A model generated the notes under the pieces. That model was not told where the DNA came from. It worked only from the letters and a program-made list of their open reading frames with translations, and did no database searches. Below are positions 24,375 to 32,468 of a stretch of 64,000 bases of DNA, in pieces (positions within the stretch are counted from its first letter, which is position 1; each line of letters starts with the position of its first letter). Both the position numbers and the translations under genes were made by a program. This DNA comes from Oscillospiraceae bacterium (GTDB taxonomy: Bacteria > Bacillota > Clostridia > Oscillospirales > Oscillospiraceae), in the NCBI GenBank assembly GCA_017535635.1, contig JAFXTU010000059.1:62001-126000 (forward strand), in the 5' to 3' direction.

Positions 24375-25450
24375 TTGGAGACGTTGAAGCGGAAGAGAAC
24401 GATATCCCCGTCCCGCATGACGTACTCCTTCCCCTCGCTGCGAATGAGACCCTTTTCCTTGGCAGCCTGCATGGTGCCGACCTTCACCAGATCATCGAAG
24501 GAGATCACCTCCGCCCGGATGAAACCCCGTTCAATGTCCGAGTGGATTTTCCCGGCGGCCTCAGGAGCTTTGCTTCCCTTCCGGATGGTCCAGGCCCGGA
24601 CCTCCGGCTTTCCGGCGGTGAGGAAGCTCATGAGCCCCAGGAGATCATAGGCACAGTTGATAAGACGGCTGAGGCCCATTTCCGTGATCCCCAGTTCCTC
24701 CAGGAATGGGGCGCGCTCCTCCTCCGGCAGTTCCATGATGTCCATTTCCAGCCGGGCGCAGATGGGCATGCACTGCTCCTCCGCATCCTCGGCAAAAGCC
24801 TTGAGCTTCTGATAATTCTCGTTGTGGTCCAGGTCCGCGTAGCCGTCCTCGCTGAGGTTCGCCACGTAGATCACTTTTTTCAGGCTCAGGAGGCCGCCGT
24901 CCAGGAAATAGGACATGTCCTCCTCCGCGATGGGATAAGTCCGTGCGGGCTGGCCCTCGTTGAGGTGGTTTAAAAGCCCCTCGAAGAGCTCCGCCTCGTG
25001 CTTGTACTTCTTGTCGCCCTTCAGATTCTTTTTTGCCTTGTCCAGACGCCGTTCCACCACCTCAATATCTGCCAGCACCAGCTCCATGTTGAGGATCTCC
25101 ACGTCCCGCATGGAATCCGCAGGCTCGTCGAAGATCTCCTCGCTGTCAAAGCAGCGCACCACATGGACCAGAGCGTCCGTCTGCCGGACGGCGGCCAGGT
25201 ACTTGTTCCCCAGGCCCTCCCCCTTGGCCAGACCGGCGATGTCCACAAATTCGATGGTGGCAGGAGTCACCTTGTCCGGCTGGTGCAGCTGCGCCAGCCA
25301 GTCCAGACGGCTGTCCGGCACCTTGACCACGCCCAGGTTGGGCTTGTCGTCAAAGGAGCGGTAGGAGGCCGTTTCCGCCCGCTCGCCGGTCATCGCGTTG
25401 AAAAGAGTGGTCTTTCCCACGTTGGGAAGCCCGATAATACCCAGCTTCAT
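24371..25450 (-). CDS. ychF: Ribosome-binding ATPase YchF (OLA1 family)
   Basis: A 359-residue Obg-family P-loop protein. G1 is GLPNVGKTTL, G2/G3 regions include FVDIAGLAKGEGLGN, and a coiled insertion (about 130-180) is followed by a C-terminal TGS domain. YchF proteins prefer ATP over GTP and bind ribosomes; they act in stress and redox responses. It has its own promoter. The downstream acyltransferase gene overlaps by ATGA. Confidence 0.95.
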   Translation of the reverse strand: MKLGIIGLPNVGKTTLFNAMTGERAETASYRSFDDKPNLGVVKVPDSRLDWLAQLHQPDKVTPATIEFVDIAGLAKGEGLGNKYLAAVRQTDALVHVVRCFDSEEIFDEPADSMRDVEILNMELVLADIEVVERRLDKAKKNLKGDKKYKHEAELFEGLLNHLNEGQPARTYPIAEEDMSYFLDGGLLSLKKVIYVANLSEDGYADLDHNENYQKLKAFAEDAEEQCMPICARLEMDIMELPEEERAPFLEELGITEMGLSRLINCAYDLLGLMSFLTAGKPEVRAWTIRKGSKAPEAAGKIHSDIERGFIRAEVISFDDLVKVGTMQAAKEKGLIRSEGKEYVMRDGDIVLFRFNVSK

Positions 25451-25499
25451 GTATCTTCACGTCCCGTCAATAAGGTAGTATAAGCAATGTATCTTAATT

Positions 25500-25528
25500 A
25501 TTATAGCACGACTGATCCTTCAGCACAA
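25500..25528 (-). promoter_or_regulatory. Promoter for ychF
   Basis: A perfect TATAAT (25500-25505) with TTGTGC (25523-25528) 17 bp upstream on the minus strand. Confidence 0.6.
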
Positions 25529-25530
25529 TA

Positions 25531-25564
25531 GAAAAAACGGGAACCGCGAACAACGCGGCTCCCG
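25531..25564 (-). terminator. Terminator of the M3 peptidase gene
   Basis: An 11-bp stem (25538-25548 with 25554-25564, one G-U pair in RNA) is followed on the minus strand by TTTTTTC. Confidence 0.8.
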
Positions 25565-25578
25565 CTATTCCTGTTTTC

Positions 25579-27498
25579 TCAGCCGACCTTCACATGCTTA
25601 CCCACACCGGTGAGATCCACAACGGCGTTCACGACCTTTACGATGGTCTCCTCGTCAAAGGGAGAGCCCAGGCCGATCTCTTCCAGGGTTTCAGAGAAGG
25701 TGAGCTCCGGATCGCTGCGGACCACTTCGTTATAGATCCGGATGGCTTCCTCCCGGTCCTCCAGGGAGATCTCCAGAATCTCCAGGCTGGGGACGATGGA
25801 GGTGGCGTAGCTGATATAATACATGGGGGCTTCAAAATTGTGCATCACGTCCACCCAAACATATCCCAGGTCTACATAATAGTCGTCGTCCCCGATCCCG
25901 TAACTTCGGCTGATGGTCCGGAACACTTCATTCAATTCCTCAACAGTACTGATGTCGTGTGAAAAAACATACTGCTGAAATTCATCATAGAGGCAGCCAT
26001 TGATCAACGAATCCAAAGCGTCGATCATCTGATACTTCACAATGCCGTTGTAGGTGTCCAGCTTATTATAGCGGTGGTAGTAAGGGAGGAACAGCAGTTC
26101 ATTTGCCTGGGAGCAGATTTCCTTCACGTCCAGGCTCATCAGATTGGCCGAGTCCCAGCCCCCCAGGTAATGGCAGTAAAAGTGACCGAATTCATGAACA
26201 AAGTTGGAGATGTCCATATAGCCGCCGTTTTCGTGGAGATAGATGAAGGGGAGATCATAGACGGGCATATAGGTCGTGTAGGCCCCGGCCTGGCTCGTAT
26301 CGCTGTCCGTCAGGATGCTGAGCTGATACTCCATCAGATAGTTGTAAGCCTCTCGCATCTCCGGGGATATCTCATCCACATAGGCGTCGATGTGTTCCTT
26401 TCGCCTGAAGATCTGGTCCGTGGCGTTCAAAGCCTGCATCAGACCGGTATACTCCATGGAAGTGAAGCTGGAATACAGGTCCTCCATCTCCTTCACGGCG
26501 TACTTTTTCACCGCTTCCGCCAGCGCCAGGGCATCCGCCGGGGAATAATCCCGGGAATACTCATATACATAGGAAAACTCGACATAGTTGTCGTAGCCTG
26601 CCTTGGCGGCGATCTGCTTTTCTATGCCGATGAGCTCCAGATACAGTTCCCCCACCACGGCGTTGAGGTTGCGGTAGTAGTCGTTCATCAGGCTGTAGTA
26701 GGTCGTCTCATTCACATTCAGACCGTCCAGCTCCGCCAGGGTGTACTCCTCTCCCCGATAAGTGAAGGTGGTATTGGACTGGGCGTCCCAGTAGGCGTTA
26801 ATCAGCTCCTCCAGCCGGGTGTTGAGGCGCACGTATTCCTCGTCATAGAGCTTTTCCGCGATGCGGAGATACTCGAAATCCTCCTCAGTCCAGTCGGAGA
26901 ACACCACGTCACGGTGCTCAGACTCGTAAATCTCGACCTCCATTTCCGTGACGAGCACCTGGAACTCGCTGAACTTCTCCATGATCGCTTCCGTCTCTGC
27001 GGAGTAGTATTCATCGTTGACATCGATGGCGGAGAATAGGCTGGCCAAGGAGTAGGCATTGTTCAGGACGTTTAAGTCCTCAGAAAGAATGTCATAGGCG
27101 TCCCGGATCGTCTCGCTGTCTGTCCCATCCGTAAGCATGGTACGAATGTCCTCAATTTCTGCGGACAGAGCATCGTAATCCGGGCGTTCGTAGCTGAGAT
27201 CGTCGAAGGAATAAAGACCCCGGCGGTATTCCGCGGAAACCGGCTCCGGCGTGGGTTCCGGTGTCGGCTCAGCACTCGGCATGGGCGACGGCTCCGGTGT
27301 CGGTGTCGGGGAAGGGGTGGATTCCGGCGTCGGGGACTGCTCCGGCGAGGGTTCCGGTGTCGGCTCCGGCGAAGGCGTATCCTGCACGGCGATGACAGGC
27401 GCCGAAGCGCCCGGTTTTTCCACTACGCGAACGGCACAGCCGCTGCTCAGGAGCATACATACTACCAGCAAAAGGATCCATACTCTTCTCAGATTCAT
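25579..27498 (-). CDS. Lipoprotein M3-family (oligoendopeptidase F-like) peptidase
   Basis: A 639-residue protein. It has a lipoprotein signal (LLSSGC, Cys about 21), a Pro/Thr/Glu/Ser linker of tandem TPEPSP-type repeats (about 40-88), then a helical M3 metallopeptidase domain with zinc motif HEFGH near residue 430 and downstream Glu-bearing helices. It should degrade short peptides at the outer face of the membrane. M3 enzymes are mostly cytoplasmic, so the lipid anchor and long linker are notable. AAGGA lies ten bases before the ATG, and the gene follows glmM after a 29-bp gap. Confidence 0.85.
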   Translation of the reverse strand: MNLRRVWILLLVVCMLLSSGCAVRVVEKPGASAPVIAVQDTPSPEPTPEPSPEQSPTPESTPSPTPTPEPSPMPSAEPTPEPTPEPVSAEYRRGLYSFDDLSYERPDYDALSAEIEDIRTMLTDGTDSETIRDAYDILSEDLNVLNNAYSLASLFSAIDVNDEYYSAETEAIMEKFSEFQVLVTEMEVEIYESEHRDVVFSDWTEEDFEYLRIAEKLYDEEYVRLNTRLEELINAYWDAQSNTTFTYRGEEYTLAELDGLNVNETTYYSLMNDYYRNLNAVVGELYLELIGIEKQIAAKAGYDNYVEFSYVYEYSRDYSPADALALAEAVKKYAVKEMEDLYSSFTSMEYTGLMQALNATDQIFRRKEHIDAYVDEISPEMREAYNYLMEYQLSILTDSDTSQAGAYTTYMPVYDLPFIYLHENGGYMDISNFVHEFGHFYCHYLGGWDSANLMSLDVKEICSQANELLFLPYYHRYNKLDTYNGIVKYQMIDALDSLINGCLYDEFQQYVFSHDISTVEELNEVFRTISRSYGIGDDDYYVDLGYVWVDVMHNFEAPMYYISYATSIVPSLEILEISLEDREEAIRIYNEVVRSDPELTFSETLEEIGLGSPFDEETIVKVVNAVVDLTGVGKHVKVG

Positions 27499-27527
27499 TT
27501 CTTCCTGTTCCTTTTCTAATATCTATC

Positions 27528-28880
27528 TTATTTGATGCCCAACAGCAGTCCTTTTCTCTTCATGACCTCCAGAACGGCATCAACGTTCTTTTCGCAGTTC
27601 TCCATGTCTCCGGCCTCCACCATCACCCGCAGGACCGGCTCGGTGCCGCTCTTGCGCACGAGGATCCGACCGTCCCCGCCCAGCCGCTCTGTCACGGCGG
27701 CGATCTCCGCCTGCACATCGGGATCGTTCAGAGCGGCGTCCTTATCCGTGACTTTGGCATTTTTCAGAACTTGGGGATAAATGGTGAGATCCTGCACCAG
27801 CTCACTGAGGGGCCGCTTGACCTCCAGCATCGCCTGCATGACCTTGATGGCCGTCAGGAGACCATCCCCGGTGTGGGCATGCTGGGTAAAAATGATGTGG
27901 CCGGACTGCTCGCCTCCGATGAGGTGGCCGTTTTCCTTCATGTTCTCATAGACATACTTATCCCCCACAGCGGTCTTTTCATACCCGATCCCAAGGGCAT
28001 CCAGCGCCTTATAAAGGCCGAAGTTGGACATGACGGTCGTCACCACCTTGGTATCTCCCAGGATCCCCCTGGTCTGCATATAGCGCGCACAGAGATACAT
28101 GATCATGTCCCCGTCCACCACATTGCCGTGCTCATCCACGGCCAGGCAGCGGTCCGCGTCGCCGTCAAAGGCGAAGCCGATATCACACTTGTTCTCCTTC
28201 ACCAGTCTCTGCAGGTTTTCGATGTGGGTAGAGCCGCAGCCCTGGTTCACATTGGTGCCGTTGGGATGGTTGGCGGTGACGACGGTATCCGCCCCCAGAG
28301 TCTCAAATATATTTCTGGCCATCTGCCAGGTGGATCCGTTGGAGCAGTCCAGGCCCACCCGAACATTCCGGTAAGAGCTGGAGGCCAGACTGATCAGATA
28401 GCCGATGTAGCGGTTGCGCCCGGCGGAGTAGTCGATGACCGCGCCGATCTTGTCCCCGGTGGCGTAGGGCAGCTCGGGACCTTCTCCGTCCAGATATTGT
28501 TCCACCAGGTCGATGACCTCATCCTCCATCTTTTCCCCTTCCCCGTTCAGGAGCTTGATCCCGTTGTCCTGGAAGGAGTTGTGACTGGCGGAGATCATGA
28601 TGCCGCAGTCGAATTTCTCCACGTTGGCAATGTAGGAAACACTGGGAGTGGTGGTCACATGGAGCAGATAGACATCCGCGCCGGAAGCGGTCAGCCCCGC
28701 GCAGATGGCGTCCTCAAACATATAGCTGGAGAGCCGGGTGTCCTTTCCCAGGACGATCCGCCCCTTATGGTTCTGACTATAGTACCAGCCGAGGAATCGG
28801 CCGATCTTCATAGCGTGTTCGATGTTCAGGTCGATATTGGCTTCTCCGCGGAAGCCGTCGGTTCCGAAGTACTTTGACAT
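27528..28880 (-). CDS. glmM: Phosphoglucosamine mutase
   Basis: A 450-residue alpha-D-phosphohexomutase that converts glucosamine-6-phosphate to glucosamine-1-phosphate for peptidoglycan precursors. The phosphoserine loop is ISASHN (Ser near 99), the metal loop is FDGDADR, the sugar loop is GGEQSGH and the phosphate-binding loop is RKSGTEPVLRVM. ATG 28880 (MSKYFGTDGFRG) has AAGGATG before it; the in-frame ATG at 28889 has no spacing for a ribosome binding site. Confidence 0.95.
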   Translation of the reverse strand: MSKYFGTDGFRGEANIDLNIEHAMKIGRFLGWYYSQNHKGRIVLGKDTRLSSYMFEDAICAGLTASGADVYLLHVTTTPSVSYIANVEKFDCGIMISASHNSFQDNGIKLLNGEGEKMEDEVIDLVEQYLDGEGPELPYATGDKIGAVIDYSAGRNRYIGYLISLASSSYRNVRVGLDCSNGSTWQMARNIFETLGADTVVTANHPNGTNVNQGCGSTHIENLQRLVKENKCDIGFAFDGDADRCLAVDEHGNVVDGDMIMYLCARYMQTRGILGDTKVVTTVMSNFGLYKALDALGIGYEKTAVGDKYVYENMKENGHLIGGEQSGHIIFTQHAHTGDGLLTAIKVMQAMLEVKRPLSELVQDLTIYPQVLKNAKVTDKDAALNDPDVQAEIAAVTERLGGDGRILVRKSGTEPVLRVMVEAGDMENCEKNVDAVLEVMKRKGLLLGIK

Positions 28881-28967
28881 AGGGATCATCCTTTACAATA
28901 CGAATATCACATAATCCGGAGGAAATCCGGAATACTGTCATCAGAAATCAGGAGGGGGAACAAGCAG

Positions 28968-29648
28968 TTGGCCATCATCACGATCCGGACGCTCATCGTC
29001 TTTCTATGCATCTATTGTTCCCTGCGTCTCATGGGAAAGCGGCAGCTGGGTGAGCTGGAGCCCAGTGAGCTGGTGGTGGCGGTACTCATCTCCGATCTGG
29101 CGGCCCATCCGCTCCAGGACATTGGGATCCCGCTGATCAACGGACTGGTGCCCGTGGCCATCCTGCTCTCCTGCGAGCTCATCATCTCCTGGCTGAATAT
29201 GAAAAGCAGCCGCTTCCGTTCCCTCTGCTTCGGGACCCCCAGTGTACTCCTCCGGGACGGAAAGATCATGGAAAAAGAGCTGAAAAAGAACCGCTTCACT
29301 CTGGACGAGCTCTGTGAAGAGCTGCGAAGCAAAGGAGTAACGGATCTCAGCACCGTCCGCTATGCCGTTCTGGAAACGGACGGGACCCTGAACGTCCTTC
29401 TTCGGGCCTCCGAGCAGCCAGTCACACCCTCCCAGCTGGGGATCCGCGTCCCGGACGGCGGGCTTCCGGTGACCCTCATCAGCGACGGAAAGCCGGCGCA
29501 AAAAAACCTCCGGCTCCTGGGAAAGGACGAAGCCTGGCTGCACAGGGAGCTCTCCCTGCGGGGCATCTCCTCACCCGACCAGGTCCTGTACATGACGGTG
29601 GATAACCTGGGCCGGATCTATCTCAACCTGCGGGAGGAACGAAAGTGA
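28968..29648 (+). CDS. DUF421 (YetF-like) membrane protein, TTG start
   Basis: A 226-residue protein with three N-terminal helices, RLMGKRQLGELEPSELVVAVLIS (family hallmark), and a soluble C-terminal domain with two DUF421 repeats. YetF relatives in Bacillus are linked to spore formation and membrane stress; the molecular role is unknown. The start is TTG with GGAGGGGG nine bases upstream; the next ATG would remove the first helix. The next gene overlaps its stop. Confidence 0.85.
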   Translation: MAIITIRTLIVFLCIYCSLRLMGKRQLGELEPSELVVAVLISDLAAHPLQDIGIPLINGLVPVAILLSCELIISWLNMKSSRFRSLCFGTPSVLLRDGKIMEKELKKNRFTLDELCEELRSKGVTDLSTVRYAVLETDGTLNVLLRASEQPVTPSQLGIRVPDGGLPVTLISDGKPAQKNLRLLGKDEAWLHRELSLRGISSPDQVLYMTVDNLGRIYLNLREERK

Positions 29649-30025
29649 AAAAAGAGGTTCTGGCGATCATTCTCCTGGGGGCCATCGGGATTCTCAGCGT
29701 CTGGAATCTCCGGCACCTGGATCGGCTCACCGCCCCGCTCCTGGCGCTGACGGAGGAGGCATTTCTCGCGGCTCAGGCCGGAAACAAGGCTGAAGCCGCA
29801 GAAAAAGCCCTGCTGGCGGAGGAGGCCTGGCTGGACGCAGGGGCGTACACCCACGTTTTTCTCCGCCACCCGGAGGTAGACGCGGCAACCGACGCCTTCT
29901 GTTCCTTCCGGGGCGCCATCGTTGGGGGCGATCCGGGAGAAATATACGGCGCTTATCTCAGTCTGCGGATGCGTATCAGCGGCATTCGGGAGATGGAACA
30001 GCTCCGCCTTGGCTGTATTTTCTGA
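29645..30025 (+). CDS. DUF4363 family protein
   Basis: A 126-residue protein with an N-terminal membrane helix (VLAIILLGAIGILSVW) and an alpha-helical extracytoplasmic part. DUF4363 proteins are regularly paired with DUF421, as here. The GTG start overlaps the DUF421 stop (GTGA), so translation is coupled. Function unknown. Confidence 0.75.
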   Translation: MKKEVLAIILLGAIGILSVWNLRHLDRLTAPLLALTEEAFLAAQAGNKAEAAEKALLAEEAWLDAGAYTHVFLRHPEVDAATDAFCSFRGAIVGGDPGEIYGAYLSLRMRISGIREMEQLRLGCIF

Positions 30026-30031
30026 CCCCGG

Positions 30032-30490
30032 TCAGCTCGTCTCCTTCAGCAGCTTGTTGAGCTCTTCCAGGAAGGTATTGATGTCCTTGAACTGGCGGTA
30101 GACCGAAGCAAAGCGTACGTAGGCCACCTGATCCAGATCCTTCAGCCGGTCCATGATCATCTCTCCGATCTGGACGCTGGAGACCTCCCGTTCCAGGGAG
30201 CTCTGCAGTTCCTGCTCGATCTCATCGGCGATCCGTTCGATCTCATCCACCCGGACGGGGCGTTTCTCGCAGGCCTTGACCATACCTCCGATGACCTTCA
30301 TCCGATCGAAGCTCTGGCGGCTCCCGTCCCGTTTGATCACCAGCAGCGGGAGACGTTCCATGATTTCATAGGTCGTAAAGCGTTTGCCGCAGCTGAGGCA
30401 TTCCCGCCGGCGGCGGATGGTGGTGCCCTCCTCCGCGGGTCTGGAGTCGATCACCTTGCTCTCACTGTAGCTGCAATAAGGGCAGCGCAT
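30032..30490 (-). CDS. nrdR: Transcriptional repressor NrdR
   Basis: A 152-residue regulator of ribonucleotide reductase genes. The zinc ribbon uses C3, C6, C31 and C34 (MRCPYC and [12 protein letters not shown]); the ATP-cone spans about 49-139. With dATP bound it represses nrd operons at NrdR boxes. It is monocistronic with its own promoter and ends six bases from the convergent DUF4363 gene. Confidence 0.96.
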   Translation of the reverse strand: MRCPYCSYSESKVIDSRPAEEGTTIRRRRECLSCGKRFTTYEIMERLPLLVIKRDGSRQSFDRMKVIGGMVKACEKRPVRVDEIERIADEIEQELQSSLEREVSSVQIGEMIMDRLKDLDQVAYVRFASVYRQFKDINTFLEELNKLLKETS

Positions 30491-30519
30491 GGGCTCTACC
30501 TCCCTTTCTTATTCAATTC

Positions 30520-30549
30520 AGTATACAACGGAAAGATTCTTCAAGTAAA
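30520..30549 (-). promoter_or_regulatory. Promoter for nrdR
   Basis: TTTACT (30544-30549) and TATACT (30520-30525) on the minus strand with an 18-bp spacer. Confidence 0.6.
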
Positions 30550-30581
30550 GTCAAAAATGAAAGATTGCCAGGATCTACCGC

Positions 30582-30611
30582 TTGCGGGAACGACCTCTCA
30601 CCTGCTATCCT
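30582..30611 (+). promoter_or_regulatory. Possible promoter for the small membrane protein at 30631
   Basis: TTGCGG (30582-30587) and TATCCT (30606-30611), 18 bp apart; moderate matches. Confidence 0.45.
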
Positions 30612-30630
30612 GAAAGCGGGAGGGGATACC

Positions 30631-30879
30631 ATGCTGATCCGAAAGATCCTGCGGCGGGCAGGAAGAATGTGTCCGGCAGCCTTATGGGTGCAGAGGCTCA
30701 GCCTTGCCTGGGCCTGTGTTCTGTTGGGGGCGGCGCTGGCGCTTTTGCTGAACTCACTCCCCCTGTCCCCGGATACATACACTGCAAATCGGCTGGCCCA
30801 GGCGCTGATGGAGACGGCCTCAGCCATTCTACTGGTGGGAGTCATCGGCGCGGTGATTATCGAAGAACGACAGCTCTAG
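30631..30879 (+). CDS. Small two-helix membrane protein, unknown
   Basis: An 82-residue protein with a basic N-terminus (MLIRKILRRAGR) and two hydrophobic helices (SLAWACVLLGAALALLL and ASAILLVGVIGAVII). GGGAGGGG lies just before the ATG. Its last 51 bases overlap the 3' end of the convergent rnmV gene, ending at TAG 30877. I recognise no family. Confidence 0.55.
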   Translation: MLIRKILRRAGRMCPAALWVQRLSLAWACVLLGAALALLLNSLPLSPDTYTANRLAQALMETASAILLVGVIGAVIIEERQL

Positions 30880-31446
30880 GAGGCCATAGCGCAGCATCGT
30901 GTTTACCGCGTCCAGAAGCCCGTCGGCGCTCATTCGCTCCGGAAAGCCCAGGCGTTTCGCCAGGGCTTTTCTTTTTTCTCCGCTGCCGGGACCTCCGCTG
31001 AGCCCCAGCGCATAAAAATCCGCCTTGGTCAGCCCGGGAGAGGCGGGCTCTTCGCATTCTTCTCCATCCAGTGCAGCCCCGGCGCGGCGCAGCGCCTCCA
31101 GCAGCACCTCCGGCGGCATCCCCTCGACCCCCAGCTTTCCTTCCCTGGAGGGTTGGGTCTTTCGCTTCTCCTTCCCGAAGACGTCGGGAATATAAGCGTG
31201 CTTGACGCCCTCCTGCGGCAGGACGCCCCGGAGTCGGTTGCGAATGAGGAAGCCCGCAGCGTCCCCGTCGGTAAGGATCACCAGGCCCCGGGTCCCGGCA
31301 TAAAAGCGCAGCAGGTCCATGAGCTCCCGGTCCCGGAACACGCCGAATCCCCGGGTCTCCAGGATTACGGCATCCACCACCTGCAGGAGGCTGTTCTTAT
31401 CATAACGCCCCTCCACCACCAGGGCTTCCCGCAGCCTGGGCTTCAT
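30829..31446 (-). CDS. rnmV: Ribonuclease M5
   Basis: A 205-residue Toprim-domain nuclease that matures 5S rRNA. The Toprim Glu is in VVEGRYDK and the DxD is in LTDGDAAG. The C-terminal DUF4093-type domain follows from about 110. The start (31446) overlaps the holA stop by four bases (ATGA). An upstream in-frame extension to 31560 lies wholly in holA and is rejected. Confidence 0.85.
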   Translation of the reverse strand: MKPRLREALVVEGRYDKNSLLQVVDAVILETRGFGVFRDRELMDLLRFYAGTRGLVILTDGDAAGFLIRNRLRGVLPQEGVKHAYIPDVFGKEKRKTQPSREGKLGVEGMPPEVLLEALRRAGAALDGEECEEPASPGLTKADFYALGLSGGPGSGEKRKALAKRLGFPERMSADGLLDAVNTMLRYGLLELSFFDNHRADDSHQ

Positions 31447-32468
31447 GCTTCCGCCGCCATAGTCACGAAAAGGCTGCGCAGCAGATCCTCCGGCACAGCG
31501 GAGGTGCTTTTCAGCCGGAGGTCTGTCTCCGCGGACAGGCGGATCATTCTGCGATACCATTCCTCGGAAAACGAGGCGCAGATGCGCAGATACTGCTTGG
31601 GAAGGTAATCGCTGCTGCTGCCCAACAGCTCCGTCAGCATCTTCACGCCGCCCTCCGCCTTCTTCACCAGCAGCGCGGCATACAGCTTCCGCAGCTGGCT
31701 GCCGATCATGGCGTTGAGGACGATGGGCTCCGTATTCAGCTGGAAAAGCTTGTACATGAGCTCCGCCGCTTTCTCATAATTCTTTTCCGAGAGCGCATCC
31801 GCGAGCTTGAAAGCCTGCGCCTCCGCTATGGGGACCGCCACTGCGTCGATATCCTCCCGGCGGACGGTTTTCTCGGGAGCATAGACGGCTATTTTTCCGA
31901 TCTCATTTGCCAGGTTTTCCATTCCGCTGCCGCAGAGGAAGAGAAGGTAGGCCGCCTCTTCCCTTCCGATCTCCCGGTTTCTGGCCTGGAAATGCTTCTG
32001 CACCCAGCGGATCAGCTCAATCTGTCCCTGCAGGGGGAATTCCACCATGGTAACCCGGTCCCTGAGCAGCTCCCAGAGCTTTTTTTTCCGCTTGTCGGGC
32101 TTGAATTCCAATGTGTCGTACAGGAACAGCAGACAGCAGTGCTCCGGAAGCTCCGTCAGGAGCTCCGTCAGCTGGCGCTGGGCCTCCTCCTTCGCCGAAA
32201 ACAGATCATAATCCCGTACCTCGATCAGGGTCCGCTCCGCGAAGGAGGGATAGGCGTCTACGGCATCCCTCAGCTCCCAGAGGTCCAGGTTTTTACCCTC
32301 CAGACGGCGCAGATTGAAGGGGTCGTCCTCCCCTCCCAGGACGAAGAGGCGCAGGGTTCGGCAGTAATGGTCCATCAGATACCGCTCTTTGCCATAAAAG
32401 AGATAGCAGCGGTCAAGGATCCCCGCGCTCAGCTGCTTCCGAAGGGCCTCCGGTTTCAGTTCACCCAT
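31443..32468 (-). CDS. holA: DNA polymerase III delta subunit
   Basis: A 341-residue clamp-loader subunit. YLFYGKERYLMDHY at the start, a central stretch with WVQKHFQARNREIGREEA, and the C-terminal helical collar domain fit HolA of Gram-positives. It opens the beta clamp during loading. Its start overlaps comEC by eight bases. The comEC-holA order is common in Firmicutes. Confidence 0.9.
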   Translation of the reverse strand: MGELKPEALRKQLSAGILDRCYLFYGKERYLMDHYCRTLRLFVLGGEDDPFNLRRLEGKNLDLWELRDAVDAYPSFAERTLIEVRDYDLFSAKEEAQRQLTELLTELPEHCCLLFLYDTLEFKPDKRKKKLWELLRDRVTMVEFPLQGQIELIRWVQKHFQARNREIGREEAAYLLFLCGSGMENLANEIGKIAVYAPEKTVRREDIDAVAVPIAEAQAFKLADALSEKNYEKAAELMYKLFQLNTEPIVLNAMIGSQLRKLYAALLVKKAEGGVKMLTELLGSSSDYLPKQYLRICASFSEEWYRRMIRLSAETDLRLKSTSAVPEDLLRSLFVTMAAEA

